DNA of 64,000 bases from Pseudomonas anguilliseptica (GCF_900105355.1 NZ_FNSC01000001.1:2728001-2792000); one strand, 5' to 3'. Numbered from the stretch's first letter, positions 45,826-55,405 are shown. A program made the numbers and translations. The notes: generated from the letters alone by a model not told the origin.

Positions 45826-46878
45826 ATGCAGCATAACGCAGTCGCAGAAAACGCTTGGTTCATGCCCGCCGAATGGGTCCCGCACGCCGCCACCTGGATG
45901 GTCTGGCCGCACAACCAGGGGCTGTGGGAATCCGCTTGGGGCGTGACCCTGGCCGAGGTGCAGGTCGACTTCGCCCGGGTGGCCAACGCCATTGCGCGCT
46001 TCGAGCCGGTAAAGATGGTGGTCGATCCGTCCGCGGCTCTGCGTGCTCGTACGCTGTGCGGGGCCAACATCGAGCTGATCGAACTGGCCGTCAACGACAG
46101 CTGGTGCCGCGACTCCGGGCCGAGCTTTGTCTGCCATCCGCAACTGGGGCTGGCCGGGGTTAGCTGGCGCTTCAACGCCTGGGGCGGCAAGTCCGAGCAT
46201 GATCTGGATGAGGGCCTGGCCCGGCGCATTCTCAACGGCCTGGGCCTGGACTGCTTCGGCACGCCGCTCTCCAACGAAGGCGGTGCCATTCACGTCGACG
46301 GCGACGGCACCCTGATCACCACCGAATCGGTGCTGCTCAACCCCAACCGCAATCCGGGGATGAACAAGGCCGAGATGGAAGAGATCTTCGCCCGCCTGCT
46401 GGGCGTGAAGAAGACCATCTGGCTGCCGGGCGATCCGCAGTACGTCACCGGCGATATGACCGACGGCCATATCGATGGCGTGTGCGCCTTCGCCAAACCC
46501 GGCGCACTGCTGGTGGACGCCACCCGCGACCAATCCTCGGTGTATGCCGAGGTGGTGCGCGAGAACCGCCGCGCCCTGGAGCTGGCCACCGACGCCCGCG
46601 GGCGCAAATTCGAGATGCTCGAACTGTTCGAGGCCACCGATGCGGTGGATACCGAAGCCGAGGTGTTCTGCGCCTCCTACACCAACTTCTACATCTGTAA
46701 CGGCGCGATCATCATGCCGGCCTACGGCATCGCCGCCGATGAGGAGGCCGCGGCAACCCTGCGCATGGCCTTCTCGGGCCGCGAAGTGGTACCGGTGCAG
46801 ATCAACCAGCTGGCCCATGGCGGCGGCGGGGTGCATTGCATCACCCAGCAACAGCCAGCCTGGCCGTTGAAGGGGTGA
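45826..46878 (+). CDS. aguA: Agmatine deiminase
   Basis: 350 residues from ATG 45826. Guanidino-modifying pentein fold: WVPHAATWMVWPHNQGLW, the NDSWCRDSGPSFV segment with the substrate Asp, NEGGAIHVDGDG, DMTDGHIDGVCAF with the catalytic His, and the nucleophile Cys338 in GGGGVHCITQQ. It converts agmatine to N-carbamoylputrescine and ammonia in the cytosol. aguB follows 4 bases later and completes the path to putrescine. The IS630 element lies 88 bases upstream and may have cut the original promoter; the LysR gene divergent to it is also broken. Confidence 0.95.
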   Translation: MQHNAVAENAWFMPAEWVPHAATWMVWPHNQGLWESAWGVTLAEVQVDFARVANAIARFEPVKMVVDPSAALRARTLCGANIELIELAVNDSWCRDSGPSFVCHPQLGLAGVSWRFNAWGGKSEHDLDEGLARRILNGLGLDCFGTPLSNEGGAIHVDGDGTLITTESVLLNPNRNPGMNKAEMEEIFARLLGVKKTIWLPGDPQYVTGDMTDGHIDGVCAFAKPGALLVDATRDQSSVYAEVVRENRRALELATDARGRKFEMLELFEATDAVDTEAEVFCASYTNFYICNGAIIMPAYGIAADEEAAATLRMAFSGREVVPVQINQLAHGGGGVHCITQQQPAWPLKG

Positions 46879-46882
46879 AGTC

Positions 46883-47791
46883 ATGAGTAAGCTGACCGTC
46901 GCCACCACCCAGTTCGCCTGCAGCTGGAACCTTGAGCACAACCTCGACCAGGCCGAGCGCCTGGTGCGCGAGGCCGCTGCCAAGGGCGCGCAACTGATCC
47001 TCTTGCAGGAGCTGTTCGCCACCCCGTATTTCTGCATCGAGCAGGACCATAAACACCTGGCGCTGGCCGAGGAATACGGCCAGAGCCACGTGCTCAAGCG
47101 CTTCGCCGCCCTGGCCAAGGAGCTCGGCGTGGTGCTGCCGCTGTCCTGGTTCGAGAAGGCCGGCAACGCCTACTTCAACTCGCTGAGCGTGGCCGATGCC
47201 GATGGCCGTCTGCTCGGGGTCTATCGCAAGATCCATATCCCCAACGCCATCGGCTATCAGGAGAAGGAATACTTCAGCCCCGGTGACAGCGGCTTCCGCG
47301 TCTGGGGCACCGCCTTCGGTCGCATCGGCGTGGCCATCTGCTGGGACCAGTGGTTCCCCGAGACCGCGCGCTGCCTGGCCCTGCAAGGTGCCGAAGTGTT
47401 GCTGTTTCCCACCGCCATCGGCTCCGAACCGGGGGCGCAAACGCTGGACTCGCGTGACCACTGGCAACTGACCCAGCGCGGCCATGCCGCCGCCAACATC
47501 ATGCCGGTGATCGCCGCCAACCGCGTCGGCCACGAGGTGGCGACCGGCGATCCGGCGCTTTCGATGAGCTTCTACGGCTCGTCCTTTATCACCGACCACA
47601 AGGGCAAGCTGCTCGCCGAGGCCGACCGCGACACTAGCGGCGTGCTGGTACGTGAGCTGGACCTCGCTGCCATGGGCGAAGAGCGCCAGACGTGGGGCAT
47701 CTACCGCGACCGCCGCCCGGAAATGTACGGCCCACTGCTGGGCCTGGACGGTCGACAAACCCACGTGCGCTGGAATCACCAAGGAGTCTGA
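46883..47791 (+). CDS. aguB: N-carbamoylputrescine amidase
   Basis: 302 residues, nitrilase superfamily. Visible motifs: the first strand LTVATTQFACSWN, the Glu catalytic site LQELFATPYFC, KIHIPNAIGYQEKEYFSPGD with the Lys, and the nucleophile Cys in GVAICWDQWFPE. The end reads RRPEMYGPLLGLDG as in AguB proteins. It makes putrescine, CO2 and ammonia from N-carbamoylputrescine. Translated with aguA (4-base gap) and followed by a polyamine-binding protein (start 47794, 2 bases after the stop). Confidence 0.95.
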   Translation: MSKLTVATTQFACSWNLEHNLDQAERLVREAAAKGAQLILLQELFATPYFCIEQDHKHLALAEEYGQSHVLKRFAALAKELGVVLPLSWFEKAGNAYFNSLSVADADGRLLGVYRKIHIPNAIGYQEKEYFSPGDSGFRVWGTAFGRIGVAICWDQWFPETARCLALQGAEVLLFPTAIGSEPGAQTLDSRDHWQLTQRGHAAANIMPVIAANRVGHEVATGDPALSMSFYGSSFITDHKGKLLAEADRDTSGVLVRELDLAAMGEERQTWGIYRDRRPEMYGPLLGLDGRQTHVRWNHQGV

Positions 47792-47793
47792 CG

Positions 47794-48891
47794 ATGAAAC
47801 CTGGTAAAGCCTTACTGATCGGCTCGCTGAGCTTCGCCCTGGGCTGTGCCCAGGCCTGGGGCCAGAGCGAGGACAAGACCCTGCGCCTGTACAACTGGGC
47901 CGACTATTTCGCCGAGGACACCCTGGCCAACTTCACCAAGGAGACCGGCATTCGCGTGGTCTACGACGTGATGGACAGCAGCGAAACCCTGGAGGCCAAA
48001 ATGATGGCCGGGCGCAGCGGCTATGACCTGATCTTCCCTGGCGACACCGTGGCCGAGCGGCTGATGCGCGCCGGTGCGCTGCAGAAGCTCGACCCGCAAA
48101 AGCTGAAGCACCTGGACGACATCGAGCCGGGCCTGCGCAACCTGCAGACCCAATACCCCTATTCGCGACACGCCACGGTGCCCTACACCTGGGGTTCGAT
48201 CGGCCTGACTTACAACACGCAGATGATCGAGCAGCGCATGCCCGGCGCACCGGTCAATAGCCTGGACTTGCTGTTCAAGCCGGAGCTGGCCGCCAAGTTT
48301 GCCGACTGCGGAATCTCGATGATCGACTCACCGGATGAAGTACTCGCCGTGGTGCTCAATTACCTCGGGCATAAACCGCGCAGTGGTAAGGCGGAGGATC
48401 TGGCTGAGGCGCTGGCGCTGCTGAAAAGCATCAAGCCCTATGTGCGCAAGTTTCAGTCGCAGCCGGTCACGCAGCTGGTCAATGGCGAGGTCTGTCTGTC
48501 GCTCGGCTATAGTGGCGACATGACCCAGGCCCAGCGCGCATCTGATGAAGCGAAGGCGGACAGGACCTTCGGCTACCGTATCCCGATTCAGGGCAGCACC
48601 ATCTGGATGGACACCATGGCCATCCCGGTCGATGCCCCGCACCCGGAATATGCCTACGCGCTGATCAATTTCATCATGCGCCCGGAAAACATGGCGGCGA
48701 TCAGCAATGCCACCGGTTACCCCACCTCCAGCGCCAAGGCCCGGCCAATGGTCGCGGAAGACATGCGCAACAACCCGGATATCTATGCCGATGAAGCCAC
48801 CTACGCACGGCTGATTTCCGGCAAGGACATCCCGCAGCGCGACATGCGCGCACGTATGCGCACCTGGAGCACCTTCAAGACCGATCTCTAG
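47794..48891 (+). CDS. Periplasmic polyamine-binding protein (PotF/SpuD type)
   Basis: 365 residues with a signal peptide (ALLIGSLSFALGCAQAWG). The mature protein follows the PotD/PotF fold: LRLYNWADYFAEDTLANFTKETGIRVVYDVMDSSE, AKMMAGRSGYDLIFPGDT, VPYTWGSIGLTYNTQMIE, LNYLGHKPRSGKAEDL and GSTIWMDTMAIPVDAPHPEYAYALINFIMRPENMA (each in pieces). Polyamine or agmatine is bound through aromatic and acidic residues. No permease or ATPase gene is adjacent, so it must share a transporter encoded elsewhere. It belongs to the aguA-aguB operon. In P. aeruginosa a similar gene follows aguBA, from memory. Confidence 0.93.
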   Translation: MKPGKALLIGSLSFALGCAQAWGQSEDKTLRLYNWADYFAEDTLANFTKETGIRVVYDVMDSSETLEAKMMAGRSGYDLIFPGDTVAERLMRAGALQKLDPQKLKHLDDIEPGLRNLQTQYPYSRHATVPYTWGSIGLTYNTQMIEQRMPGAPVNSLDLLFKPELAAKFADCGISMIDSPDEVLAVVLNYLGHKPRSGKAEDLAEALALLKSIKPYVRKFQSQPVTQLVNGEVCLSLGYSGDMTQAQRASDEAKADRTFGYRIPIQGSTIWMDTMAIPVDAPHPEYAYALINFIMRPENMAAISNATGYPTSSAKARPMVAEDMRNNPDIYADEATYARLISGKDIPQRDMRARMRTWSTFKTDL

Positions 48892-49155
48892 GCCTCTCGC
48901 CCGATTGTTTCCAACAGCACTCGTCAGCCCCAGCACTTGCCAACTGCCGCGCTCCCTGCGCGGTCAGGAGGGGGCTGGCTGGCGAAAAGACGGGGCAGCA
49001 GGCGAGGACAAACAAAGGCCCGACCGCAGAGTAAGAGCAACGCGTTGCAACCGCCTGCGGCGGCCAGGAGCAGCACGCCAGGGAGGCTGTGGCCGGACGC
49101 TGCGAAGGGCGTTGACCGGCGGGTATCCATCATAAAAAAGAGAGGGTGCAGAACC
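48892..49155 (+). other. Intergenic region before the Tat-exported deiminase
   Basis: 264 bases. There is no clear terminator or promoter. A purine-rich GAGAGGG ribosome site lies before the start. Whether the deiminase is on the aguAB transcript is not decided by the sequence. Confidence 0.4.
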
Positions 49156-50283
49156 ATGTCTACACGTCGTGACTTCATCAAACAACTGACGGCCGCCGCA
49201 GGCCTGGGTGCTGTCGCCACCATGGGCATCGGCTTGAGTGCGCCGCAGGTGCGTGCCGCACTGGGCAACAGCTGGTATATGCCCGATGAGAACGAGCTTC
49301 AGGAACGGGTCTTTCTGGCGTTCGCCGCTTCGACTGCAATCTGGGAAGACTGGGCGACACCGGTCAACAACTGCATCGCGCTGTTGGCCAGGACGATTGC
49401 CAAGTATCAGCCGGTGACCGTGTTGTGCCGCGCCAACCAACTGTCACTGGCCAAGAGCAAGTGCGGCACCACTACTAACATTAAGTACCTCACCATGCGG
49501 CTGGACGACATCTGGGGGCGCGACTACGGCGGTTGTTTCGTGGTCGATGATCAGGGCGGGCGCGGCCTGGTCGATTTCAACTTTAACGGCTGGGGCGGCA
49601 AGCAGCGCGCGGGCAACGACACCCAGGTGGCCGATGAACTGAGTTACGAAACCTATGCCAGCTATATCGCCAGCATGCTGATCGGTGAGGGCGGGGGGAT
49701 CGAGGTAGATGGCCATGGCACGGCGATCATCACCGAGAGCTGCTGGGTCAACAACAATCGCAACCCGGGTTGGACGCGCAACCAAATTGAGGCTGAGTTG
49801 AAGGCCAATCTCGGTCTACGCAAGATCATCTGGTTGCCGGGGATCAAGGGAAAGGACATTACCGATGCCCACGTCGATTTCTATGCACGCTTTGCCTCTA
49901 AAGGCGTGGTGGTCGCCAACCTCGATAACGACCCCAAGTCTTACGACTACTCGGTCACCCGCACCCATCTTGATATCCTCAAGAACGCCACCGATGCCGA
50001 CGGCACAAAGCTGGTGGTGCACACCCTGCCGCCACCCCTGAAGAAACGCAGCAACGTTTACACCCAGAACAACCCGGACTTTGCCCCCGGGTATATCAAC
50101 TACCTGCCGATCAATGGCGCGGTGATCGTGCCGCAGTTTGGCGACAGTGCCGCCGACAAGTTCGCCAAGGACCTGCTGACCAAGCTGTATCCGGGGCGCG
50201 TGGTGGTGCAGGTGAATATCGACCCGATTGCCGGTGGCGGCGGTGGTATCCACTGCGTGACCAAGAACATGCCGGTGGTCTGA
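49156..50283 (+). CDS. Tat-exported agmatine deiminase family protein
   Basis: 375 residues. A twin-arginine signal, STRRDFIKQL followed by a short hydrophobic stretch and SAPQVRAA, indicates export in folded form to the periplasm. The mature part is an agmatine deiminase homologue: ENELQERVFLAF, DDIWGRDYGGCFV (substrate Asp), GEGGGIEVDGHGTAI, DAHVDFYARF (catalytic His) and Cys367 in GGGGIHCVTKN. All catalytic positions seen in AguA are kept, with changes such as WGRDYG for WCRDSG. It should act on agmatine or another guanidine compound outside the cytosol, alongside the binding protein at 47794. It is only about 260 bases downstream of that gene. Confidence 0.9.
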   Translation: MSTRRDFIKQLTAAAGLGAVATMGIGLSAPQVRAALGNSWYMPDENELQERVFLAFAASTAIWEDWATPVNNCIALLARTIAKYQPVTVLCRANQLSLAKSKCGTTTNIKYLTMRLDDIWGRDYGGCFVVDDQGGRGLVDFNFNGWGGKQRAGNDTQVADELSYETYASYIASMLIGEGGGIEVDGHGTAIITESCWVNNNRNPGWTRNQIEAELKANLGLRKIIWLPGIKGKDITDAHVDFYARFASKGVVVANLDNDPKSYDYSVTRTHLDILKNATDADGTKLVVHTLPPPLKKRSNVYTQNNPDFAPGYINYLPINGAVIVPQFGDSAADKFAKDLLTKLYPGRVVVQVNIDPIAGGGGGIHCVTKNMPVV

Positions 50284-50578
50284 GTGTTTTCTCCATAAGG
50301 GGTTTTGCGTAGCCCCTATTTGGCTGTGTCGTGGTGGTGTGCAGGTGCTGCTTGCCGTCAGTGCCGACGAGTTTTCGCCGCGACATGGCTGCTTTTATTC
50401 CAGGGGTTATGGCACTGAGCATCTCGGAGGCTATCCTGCAGTTGGTGCTAGCGGCTGATAGCCGACGCCGCCACGCTCAGTTATCCGCGTTGTTGTATTT
50501 CGCTGAGTGAGCGCTCCTTATCTGTTCTTTACTGAACATAAACGCCGCTGAACCAGCATCTTTAACAAGGTACTTTGC
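50284..50578 (+). other. Intergenic region between the deiminase and the amidohydrolase
   Basis: 295 bases. AGGGGTTTTGCGTAGCCCCT at 50298-50317 is a short hairpin (AGGGG/CCCCT) just after the deiminase stop, possibly a weak terminator. The rest is A/T-richer DNA (ending CAGCATCTTTAACAAGG before the next start) with no gene I can support. Confidence 0.45.
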
Positions 50579-52242
50579 ATGCGTGTAACGTCATTCACTT
50601 TTGCTCTTTTATTGTTAGGCAGCAGTCTCGCCGTTGCTGCCGAGCCCGGTGCCACATTGCTGCATAACGGCAAGATCTACACCGTCAATGAGGCACAACC
50701 CTGGGCCAGCGCCCTGGTGATCGACGACGAGGGCAGCATTGTTGCTATCGGCGATGACGATGACATCGCCGAGTATGTCGATGATCAAACCGAAGTTGTC
50801 GATCTCGAAGGGCGCCTGGTGCTGCCCGGATTCCAGGACACCCATGCCCATGTACTGGATGCCTCCTCTGAAGCTCAGGGCGATTGCCAGGTTTCTCCGC
50901 AGGATGATGCCGCGCAATGGCTTGAAGACCTCCAGGCATGCAACGAGAAGGATGATGGTGAGTGGTTGTTGGGCTGGGGCTTTTCTGTGCACAGTTTGTT
51001 GGAGGAAGAGCAAACCCCGCGTGAACTGTTGGACAGCATCATTACAGATCGGCCTGTGGCGATCATGGAAGAAACCTCGCACTCCTTCTGGCTCAACTCC
51101 AAGGCCCTCGAAATGGCCGGTATTGATGACGAGACCGAGAATCCGGAGGGTGGTGTGATCCTGCGTGATGAGGCTGGGCATGCCACCGGCCTGTTGCTGG
51201 ACAACGCTGGCGACCTGGCGCTGGACAAGGCTCTGCCGCCGTCCAAGGCATTGGCGGATATTTACTATCAGGCAGTGCTCGCCGGGCAGGATGAGCTGGC
51301 CAAGAACGGCATCACGTCGGTAGCCGATGCACGTGTGTTCTGGCGGCGCGGTCATATGGAAGCCTGGCGGCGTGCGGCGGAGAAAGACGAGTTGACCGCG
51401 CGCACCACGCTGGGTTTGTGGGCTTACCCGACACTGGATGACGAGGAGCAGTTGGCAGAACTGAAAAGCCTGTATGACCCAGGTTCCGCCGACAGCCTGC
51501 TACGTGTCACGCAGATCAAGTTTTATGTCGATGGCATTATTCACAACACTACCGCACGCCTGCAGCAGGCCTATAACCAGAGTCTTCCGGGGGTTGAGCC
51601 AAAAGGCCTGTACTATTCAGCCCGGGACGCCTCGAACGCTACAGCCGCGAACTGGCCAACGCCGGTTTCGATATGCATGTCCATGCCATCGGCGACCAGG
51701 CTGTCAGCGATGCGTTGGACGCCATTGACGCCACTGGGGGCCAGGGCCGTCATCGGATTACTCACGTCGAACTCGTGGCTAAGCAGGATATTCCGCGCTT
51801 CAAGCAACAGGGCGTCATCGCAGACTTCCAGCCCAGCCCATATTTCCAGCCATCGTTTCTTAAGAGCAACGAGCCGATGATTGGCGATCGCGCCTACGCG
51901 ATGCTGCCCATGCGTGAACTTTATGACAGCGGTGCCCGGGTAACCCTCAGCTCTGACTGGGACGTAAATCCGGTTTCGCCATTAGGCATCATGCAGAACG
52001 CCCTGAGCTTAGGTGGGCGCAGTCTTCCTAGCCTGGAGGCGGCGGTGAAGGCCTACACCCTGGATGCGGCCTATACCCTGCGCCAAGAAAAGGACACCGG
52101 CTCGCTGGAAGTGGGTAAGCAAGCCGATCTCGTGGTGCTCGACCAGAACATCTTCGACTTGCCAATTAAGCAAGTCGGTCAGGCCAAGGTGCTTTGGACC
52201 TTGTTGGGTGGCGAAGAAACCTATCGCGATAAGAACTTTTGA
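50579..52242 (+). pseudogene. Exported amidohydrolase (YtcJ-like, Amidohydro_3), one-base frameshift
   Basis: It starts with a signal peptide (FTFALLLLGSSLAVAAE) and continues ATLLHNGKIYTVNE, LVLPGFQDTHAHVLDA (metal HxH), DRPVAIMEETSHSFWLNSKALEMAGI and LTARTTLGLWAYPTL, as in YtcJ-type metal-dependent hydrolases. At about 51619 a T appears to be missing (PKGLYYS... should read ...YYFSPGRLERYSRELANAGF). The other frame then gives MHVHAIGDQAVSDALDAID, HRITHVELV, LSSDWDVNPVSP and EVGKQADLVVLDQNIF. The 1664 bases are not divisible by three. Substrate is unknown; the neighbours suggest a nitrogen compound. Error and real decay cannot be told apart here. Confidence 0.85.
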
Positions 52243-52249
52243 CCGTCTA

Positions 52250-52275
52250 GTGTTGTGCCCGCACTGCGGGCACAA
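52250..52275. terminator. Perfect hairpin between the amidohydrolase and the alcohol dehydrogenase
   Basis: GTTGTGCCCGC pairs with GCGGGCACAAC across ACT (about 52252-52276), in the 39 bases between the two convergent stop codons. It has no long T run, so it may end transcription only weakly or act from both sides. Confidence 0.6.
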
Positions 52276-52281
52276 CCACCA

Positions 52282-53316
52282 TCAGCAACTGGCGTCCAGC
52301 ACCACTCGGTAGCGCGCTTTACCGGCACGCAGATGATCGATGGCCTCGTTGACCTTGCTCATGGGAAAGTGCTCGACCTGCGGCAGGATCTGATGGCGGG
52401 CGCAGAACTCGAGCATTTTCACCATGTTGGCGGGTGAGCCGACCGGGGAGCCGGACATGCTCTTCTGCTTCGGAATCAGGTTGAACACATGCACCGGGAT
52501 CGCGCTGGGCACGATGCCGACAAAGTGCAGCCGGCCTTTGCCCTTCAGCGTGCCGAGCATGGCGTTCCAGTCCAGGTCCGCGCTGGCGGTGACCTGCAGG
52601 AAGTCCAGGCTGGCGGCAATGGCTTTCATCGCATCGCTGTCGGTCGATGCCACCACCTTGTGTGCGCCCAGGCGTTTGGCTTCGTCCTGCTTGCTCAGCG
52701 ATGAGGTGAAAGCGGTAACTTCGCAGCCCCAGGCATTGAGAAAGCCTAAGGCGAGGTGACCGAGACCACCGATGCCGACCACGCCGACTTTATCGGTGGG
52801 TTTTACGTCGAAATCCAGCAGCGGGCTGAACACTGTGGAACCGGCGCAGAACAGCGGGCCGACCAAGGCTGGGTCGAGACCTTCCGGCAGCGGTACGGCC
52901 CAGGCCCAGTGGCTGCGCAGGCGGTCGGCGAAACCGCCGTTGCTGCCAACAATCGTCGGTTTTACTGTGCCGCACAGCTGGTGCGAGCCTTCCATGCACG
53001 AGCTGCAATGCATGCAACTGCCCTTGTACCAGCCGATGCCTACCCGCTGGCCGAGCCTGAGGCCACGGGCCTGCGGGCCGAGGCGCACTACGGTGCCGAC
53101 CACTTCATGACCGGGGATAAAGGGGTAGCGCGCATTGCCCCATTCGTTGTCAATCATCGATTGGTCGGAGTGGCAGATGCCGCAGTATTCCACCGCCACT
53201 TCCACCTCTTCGGCGCCCAGCGGGCCGGGGTCATAACTATGCGGTTCGAGGGGGGCGCCGGGGGCTTTGGCAGCCCAGCCGGTAAAGGTGTCGACGATGG
53301 ATTCGGACGAACTCAT
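52282..53316 (-). CDS. Zinc-dependent alcohol dehydrogenase (YahK/cinnamyl-type)
   Basis: 344 residues, medium-chain dehydrogenase. The catalytic zinc site has CGICHSD and GHEVVGTV near the N-terminus; the structural zinc lobe is CMHCSSCMEGSHQLC; the cofactor site is GVVGIGGLGHLALGFLNAWGCEV. Oxidises or reduces an aldehyde/alcohol with NADP or NAD in the cytosol; YahK relatives prefer NADPH and broad aldehydes. It is transcribed alone on the minus strand, away from rluE. No sign of regulation is seen. Confidence 0.93.
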   Translation of the reverse strand: MSSSESIVDTFTGWAAKAPGAPLEPHSYDPGPLGAEEVEVAVEYCGICHSDQSMIDNEWGNARYPFIPGHEVVGTVVRLGPQARGLRLGQRVGIGWYKGSCMHCSSCMEGSHQLCGTVKPTIVGSNGGFADRLRSHWAWAVPLPEGLDPALVGPLFCAGSTVFSPLLDFDVKPTDKVGVVGIGGLGHLALGFLNAWGCEVTAFTSSLSKQDEAKRLGAHKVVASTDSDAMKAIAASLDFLQVTASADLDWNAMLGTLKGKGRLHFVGIVPSAIPVHVFNLIPKQKSMSGSPVGSPANMVKMLEFCARHQILPQVEHFPMSKVNEAIDHLRAGKARYRVVLDASC

Positions 53317-53457
53317 AACAATGGCCTCGGGGCGGGAAACACAACCTTGCCAGCATAGCCCGCTACAACGTTGCAGGCTGCGCCGATCACTGAGCCTGAT
53401 AGTCCAACCTTGGCCTCGGTTACACTGGCCGCCTCGTAACCTGTTGCTGGATCACCT

Positions 53458-54090
53458 ATGTCGCGTCCACCTCGCCCTGCATCCTCACGTCCGCACAGCG
53501 GCAATCCTGCCGTGCGCCGTGTGGCCAAGGCGCCACCCGCCGAGCCACGGTTGCTGGTGCTGAGCAAGCCCTTCGACGTACTCACCCAGTTCAATGACGA
53601 GCAGGGCCGCGCCACCCTCAAGGATTTTGTCGATGTGCCTGGCGTCTATCCGGCTGGCCGGCTGGACCGTGACAGCGAAGGCCTGCTGCTGCTGACCAAT
53701 GACGGCGGCCTGCAGGCGCGTATCGCCGACCCCAAGCACAAATTGGCGAAAACCTATTGGGTGCAGGTGGAGGGCGAACCGAACGAGGTGCAATTGCAGC
53801 AGCTGCGTGAGGGCGTGCAATTGAATGACGGCCCGACCTTGCCGGCCGAAGCGCGCTTACTGGATGAGCCGCAGTTGTGGGCGCGCAATCCGCCGGTACG
53901 CTTTCGCAAAAGCATCCCGACGGCCTGGCTGGAGCTGGTGATTCGTGAGGGGCGCAACCGTCAGGTGCGGCGTATGACGGCCGCGGTGGGCCTGCCGACG
54001 CTGCGCCTGGTGCGCGTGCGTATCGGCCCGTTCAGTCTGGATGATTTGCAGCCGGGGCAGTGGCGCGAAGTGCCGGCCCGGCTGGGTTGA
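53458..54090 (+). CDS. rluE: 23S rRNA pseudouridine synthase of the RsuA family (RluE-like)
   Basis: 210 residues. There is no S4 domain; the protein is catalytic domain only, as in RluE. Motifs are [34 protein letters not shown] with the catalytic Asp in [12 protein letters not shown], and [36 protein letters not shown] (in pieces). It isomerises a uridine in 23S rRNA, probably U2457. The assignment as RluE rather than RsuA rests on the missing S4 domain and size. It abuts the convergent globin gene, with its stop at 54088-54090 next to the other's at 54091. Confidence 0.85.
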   Translation: MSRPPRPASSRPHSGNPAVRRVAKAPPAEPRLLVLSKPFDVLTQFNDEQGRATLKDFVDVPGVYPAGRLDRDSEGLLLLTNDGGLQARIADPKHKLAKTYWVQVEGEPNEVQLQQLREGVQLNDGPTLPAEARLLDEPQLWARNPPVRFRKSIPTAWLELVIREGRNRQVRRMTAAVGLPTLRLVRVRIGPFSLDDLQPGQWREVPARLG

Positions 54091-54483
54091 TCAGTAGCCG
54101 GCTTTGATAACTGCGATGCCTTTATCCAGCACCTCATTCCAGGCGTTGCGGGTTTCGTTGCAGTACTGCTGGTCATGCTCGCCGATGGTCTGCAGCAGTG
54201 CTTGCTGCCACAGCACATACAGCTCAGGGCGAATGTCCATGGCGGCGCGGGAGTGGCTGCAGCCCAGGGCGCGTAGCTTGGTGTCAGGCATGCCGCGCGC
54301 ATGCATCACCAGGTTGAGAATGCCCTGACGCAGCAGCAGCTTTTGCCCGTTCATCTCGGTATTGGCGAACTTCTCGCGCACCTCGGGTGAGCTGGCAAGG
54401 AAGTGCTGGTAGAAATTGTCGAAGAAATCAGGGCTGGCGCAGCAGCGGCCATAGCTCTGCATCACCCGGTCGGAGGGGGACAT
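54091..54483 (-). CDS. Globin-like protein
   Basis: 130 residues. The helices YGRCCASPDFFDNFYQHFLASSPEVREKFANTEMNGQK and MHARGMPDTKLRALGCSHSRAAMDIRPELYVLWQQALLQTIGEHDQQY (given in pieces) match a single-domain bacterial globin with the distal and proximal positions in place: the His in CSHSRAAMD could be the proximal ligand. It may bind heme and oxygen or NO, or serve as a sensor-like domain. There is no partner domain. The stop codon lies directly beside the rluE stop. Confidence 0.8.
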   Translation of the reverse strand: MSPSDRVMQSYGRCCASPDFFDNFYQHFLASSPEVREKFANTEMNGQKLLLRQGILNLVMHARGMPDTKLRALGCSHSRAAMDIRPELYVLWQQALLQTIGEHDQQYCNETRNAWNEVLDKGIAVIKAGY

Positions 54484-54568
54484 GAATACTCCTGGGGAAC
54501 GGCGGAAAGCTGCATTCTAGCGCGGTTGGATGCGGCTGGGCGTGCAGTAGTCGGCGCGGGCAGCTTTA

Positions 54569-54787
54569 TCAGCCGTGGATGCCGCGACTTACTTCGATGA
54601 TGTAGGTGATGATCGGCTTGGCCAGGAAGGCGAACAAGCACAGGCCCAGACCGAGGAACAGGATCGCCGTACCCAGGCGGCCGGCTTTGGAGGTTTTTGC
54701 CAGGTCCCAGATGATAAAGAACATAAACACCATCAGCCCGCCGACCAGCGCGTACATCATCAGCGATTCGAACTGTTCGGTTTCCAT
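54569..54787 (-). CDS. DUF2788 family small membrane protein
   Basis: 72 residues with two hydrophobic spans (residues 10-30, ALVGGLMVFMFFIIWDLA, and 40-62, LGTAILFLGLGLCLFAFLAKPI). The spacing of KTSKAGRLG between them is the DUF2788 pattern. The protein should sit in the inner membrane with both ends on the same side. Its function is unknown. It is transcribed on the minus strand, upstream of the globin gene with 85 bases between. Confidence 0.88.
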   Translation of the reverse strand: METEQFESLMMYALVGGLMVFMFFIIWDLAKTSKAGRLGTAILFLGLGLCLFAFLAKPIITYIIEVSRGIHG

Positions 54788-54925
54788 TCGGGCCTCGTGA
54801 ACCTGCAGGTGCTCGGCTGGTTGCCGAAATCGATGCGTAGGCGGGGGCGGTGACGCTCGCCAGAGGGGCGCGATTATACGCGCCGTGGGCGGCCCTGCCA
54901 GCCGCGCATGGCGAGGGTGCGGCGA

Positions 54926-55405
54926 TCAGCCGCGCAGATGCTGCAACGGCAGCTGGGTGCTGGAGAGAATCTGCTGCAGTACGAAGCTGGAGCGCACGCT
55001 GGAAACGCCCTCGATACGGGTCAAGGTGCCCAGCAGCAGTTTCTGGTAGTGATCCATGTCCGGTACCACCACCTTGAGCTGGTAGTCCGCGTCCATCCCG
55101 GTGACCAGGCAGCATTCGAGCACTTGCGGGCATTTGCGGATTTCTTCCTGAAAATGCTCGAAACGCTCAGGGGTGTGCTTGTCCATGCCGATCAGCACGT
55201 AGGCGGTCAGCGTCAGGCCGAGCTGCTTGCGGTCGAGCAGGGCGACCTGGCCAAGGATATAGCCATCATCTTCCAGTTGTTTGACCCGCCGCGAGCAGGG
55301 CGAAGGCGACAGGCCGATGCGTTCGGCCAGCTCCTGGTTGGATAGGGTGGCGTCGCGCTGCAATTCGGCGAGGATATTCAGGTCATAACGATCAAGTCTG
55401 TTCAT
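54926..55405 (-). CDS. Lrp/AsnC-family transcriptional regulator
   Basis: 159 residues. The N-terminal helix-turn-helix is RYDLNILAELQRDATLSNQELAERIGLSPSPCSRRVKQLEDDGYI (in pieces), followed by the RAM domain (residues 65-150) with AYVLIGMDKHTPERFEHFQEEI and VLECCLVTGMDADYQLKVVVPDMDHYQKLL. RAM binds an amino acid and controls oligomer state. The effector is unknown. The upstream side (55406 onwards) is a long A/T-rich stretch that opens toward a transcript on the opposite strand ending at the terminator at 55680-55720. Confidence 0.93.
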   Translation of the reverse strand: MNRLDRYDLNILAELQRDATLSNQELAERIGLSPSPCSRRVKQLEDDGYILGQVALLDRKQLGLTLTAYVLIGMDKHTPERFEHFQEEIRKCPQVLECCLVTGMDADYQLKVVVPDMDHYQKLLLGTLTRIEGVSSVRSSFVLQQILSSTQLPLQHLRG

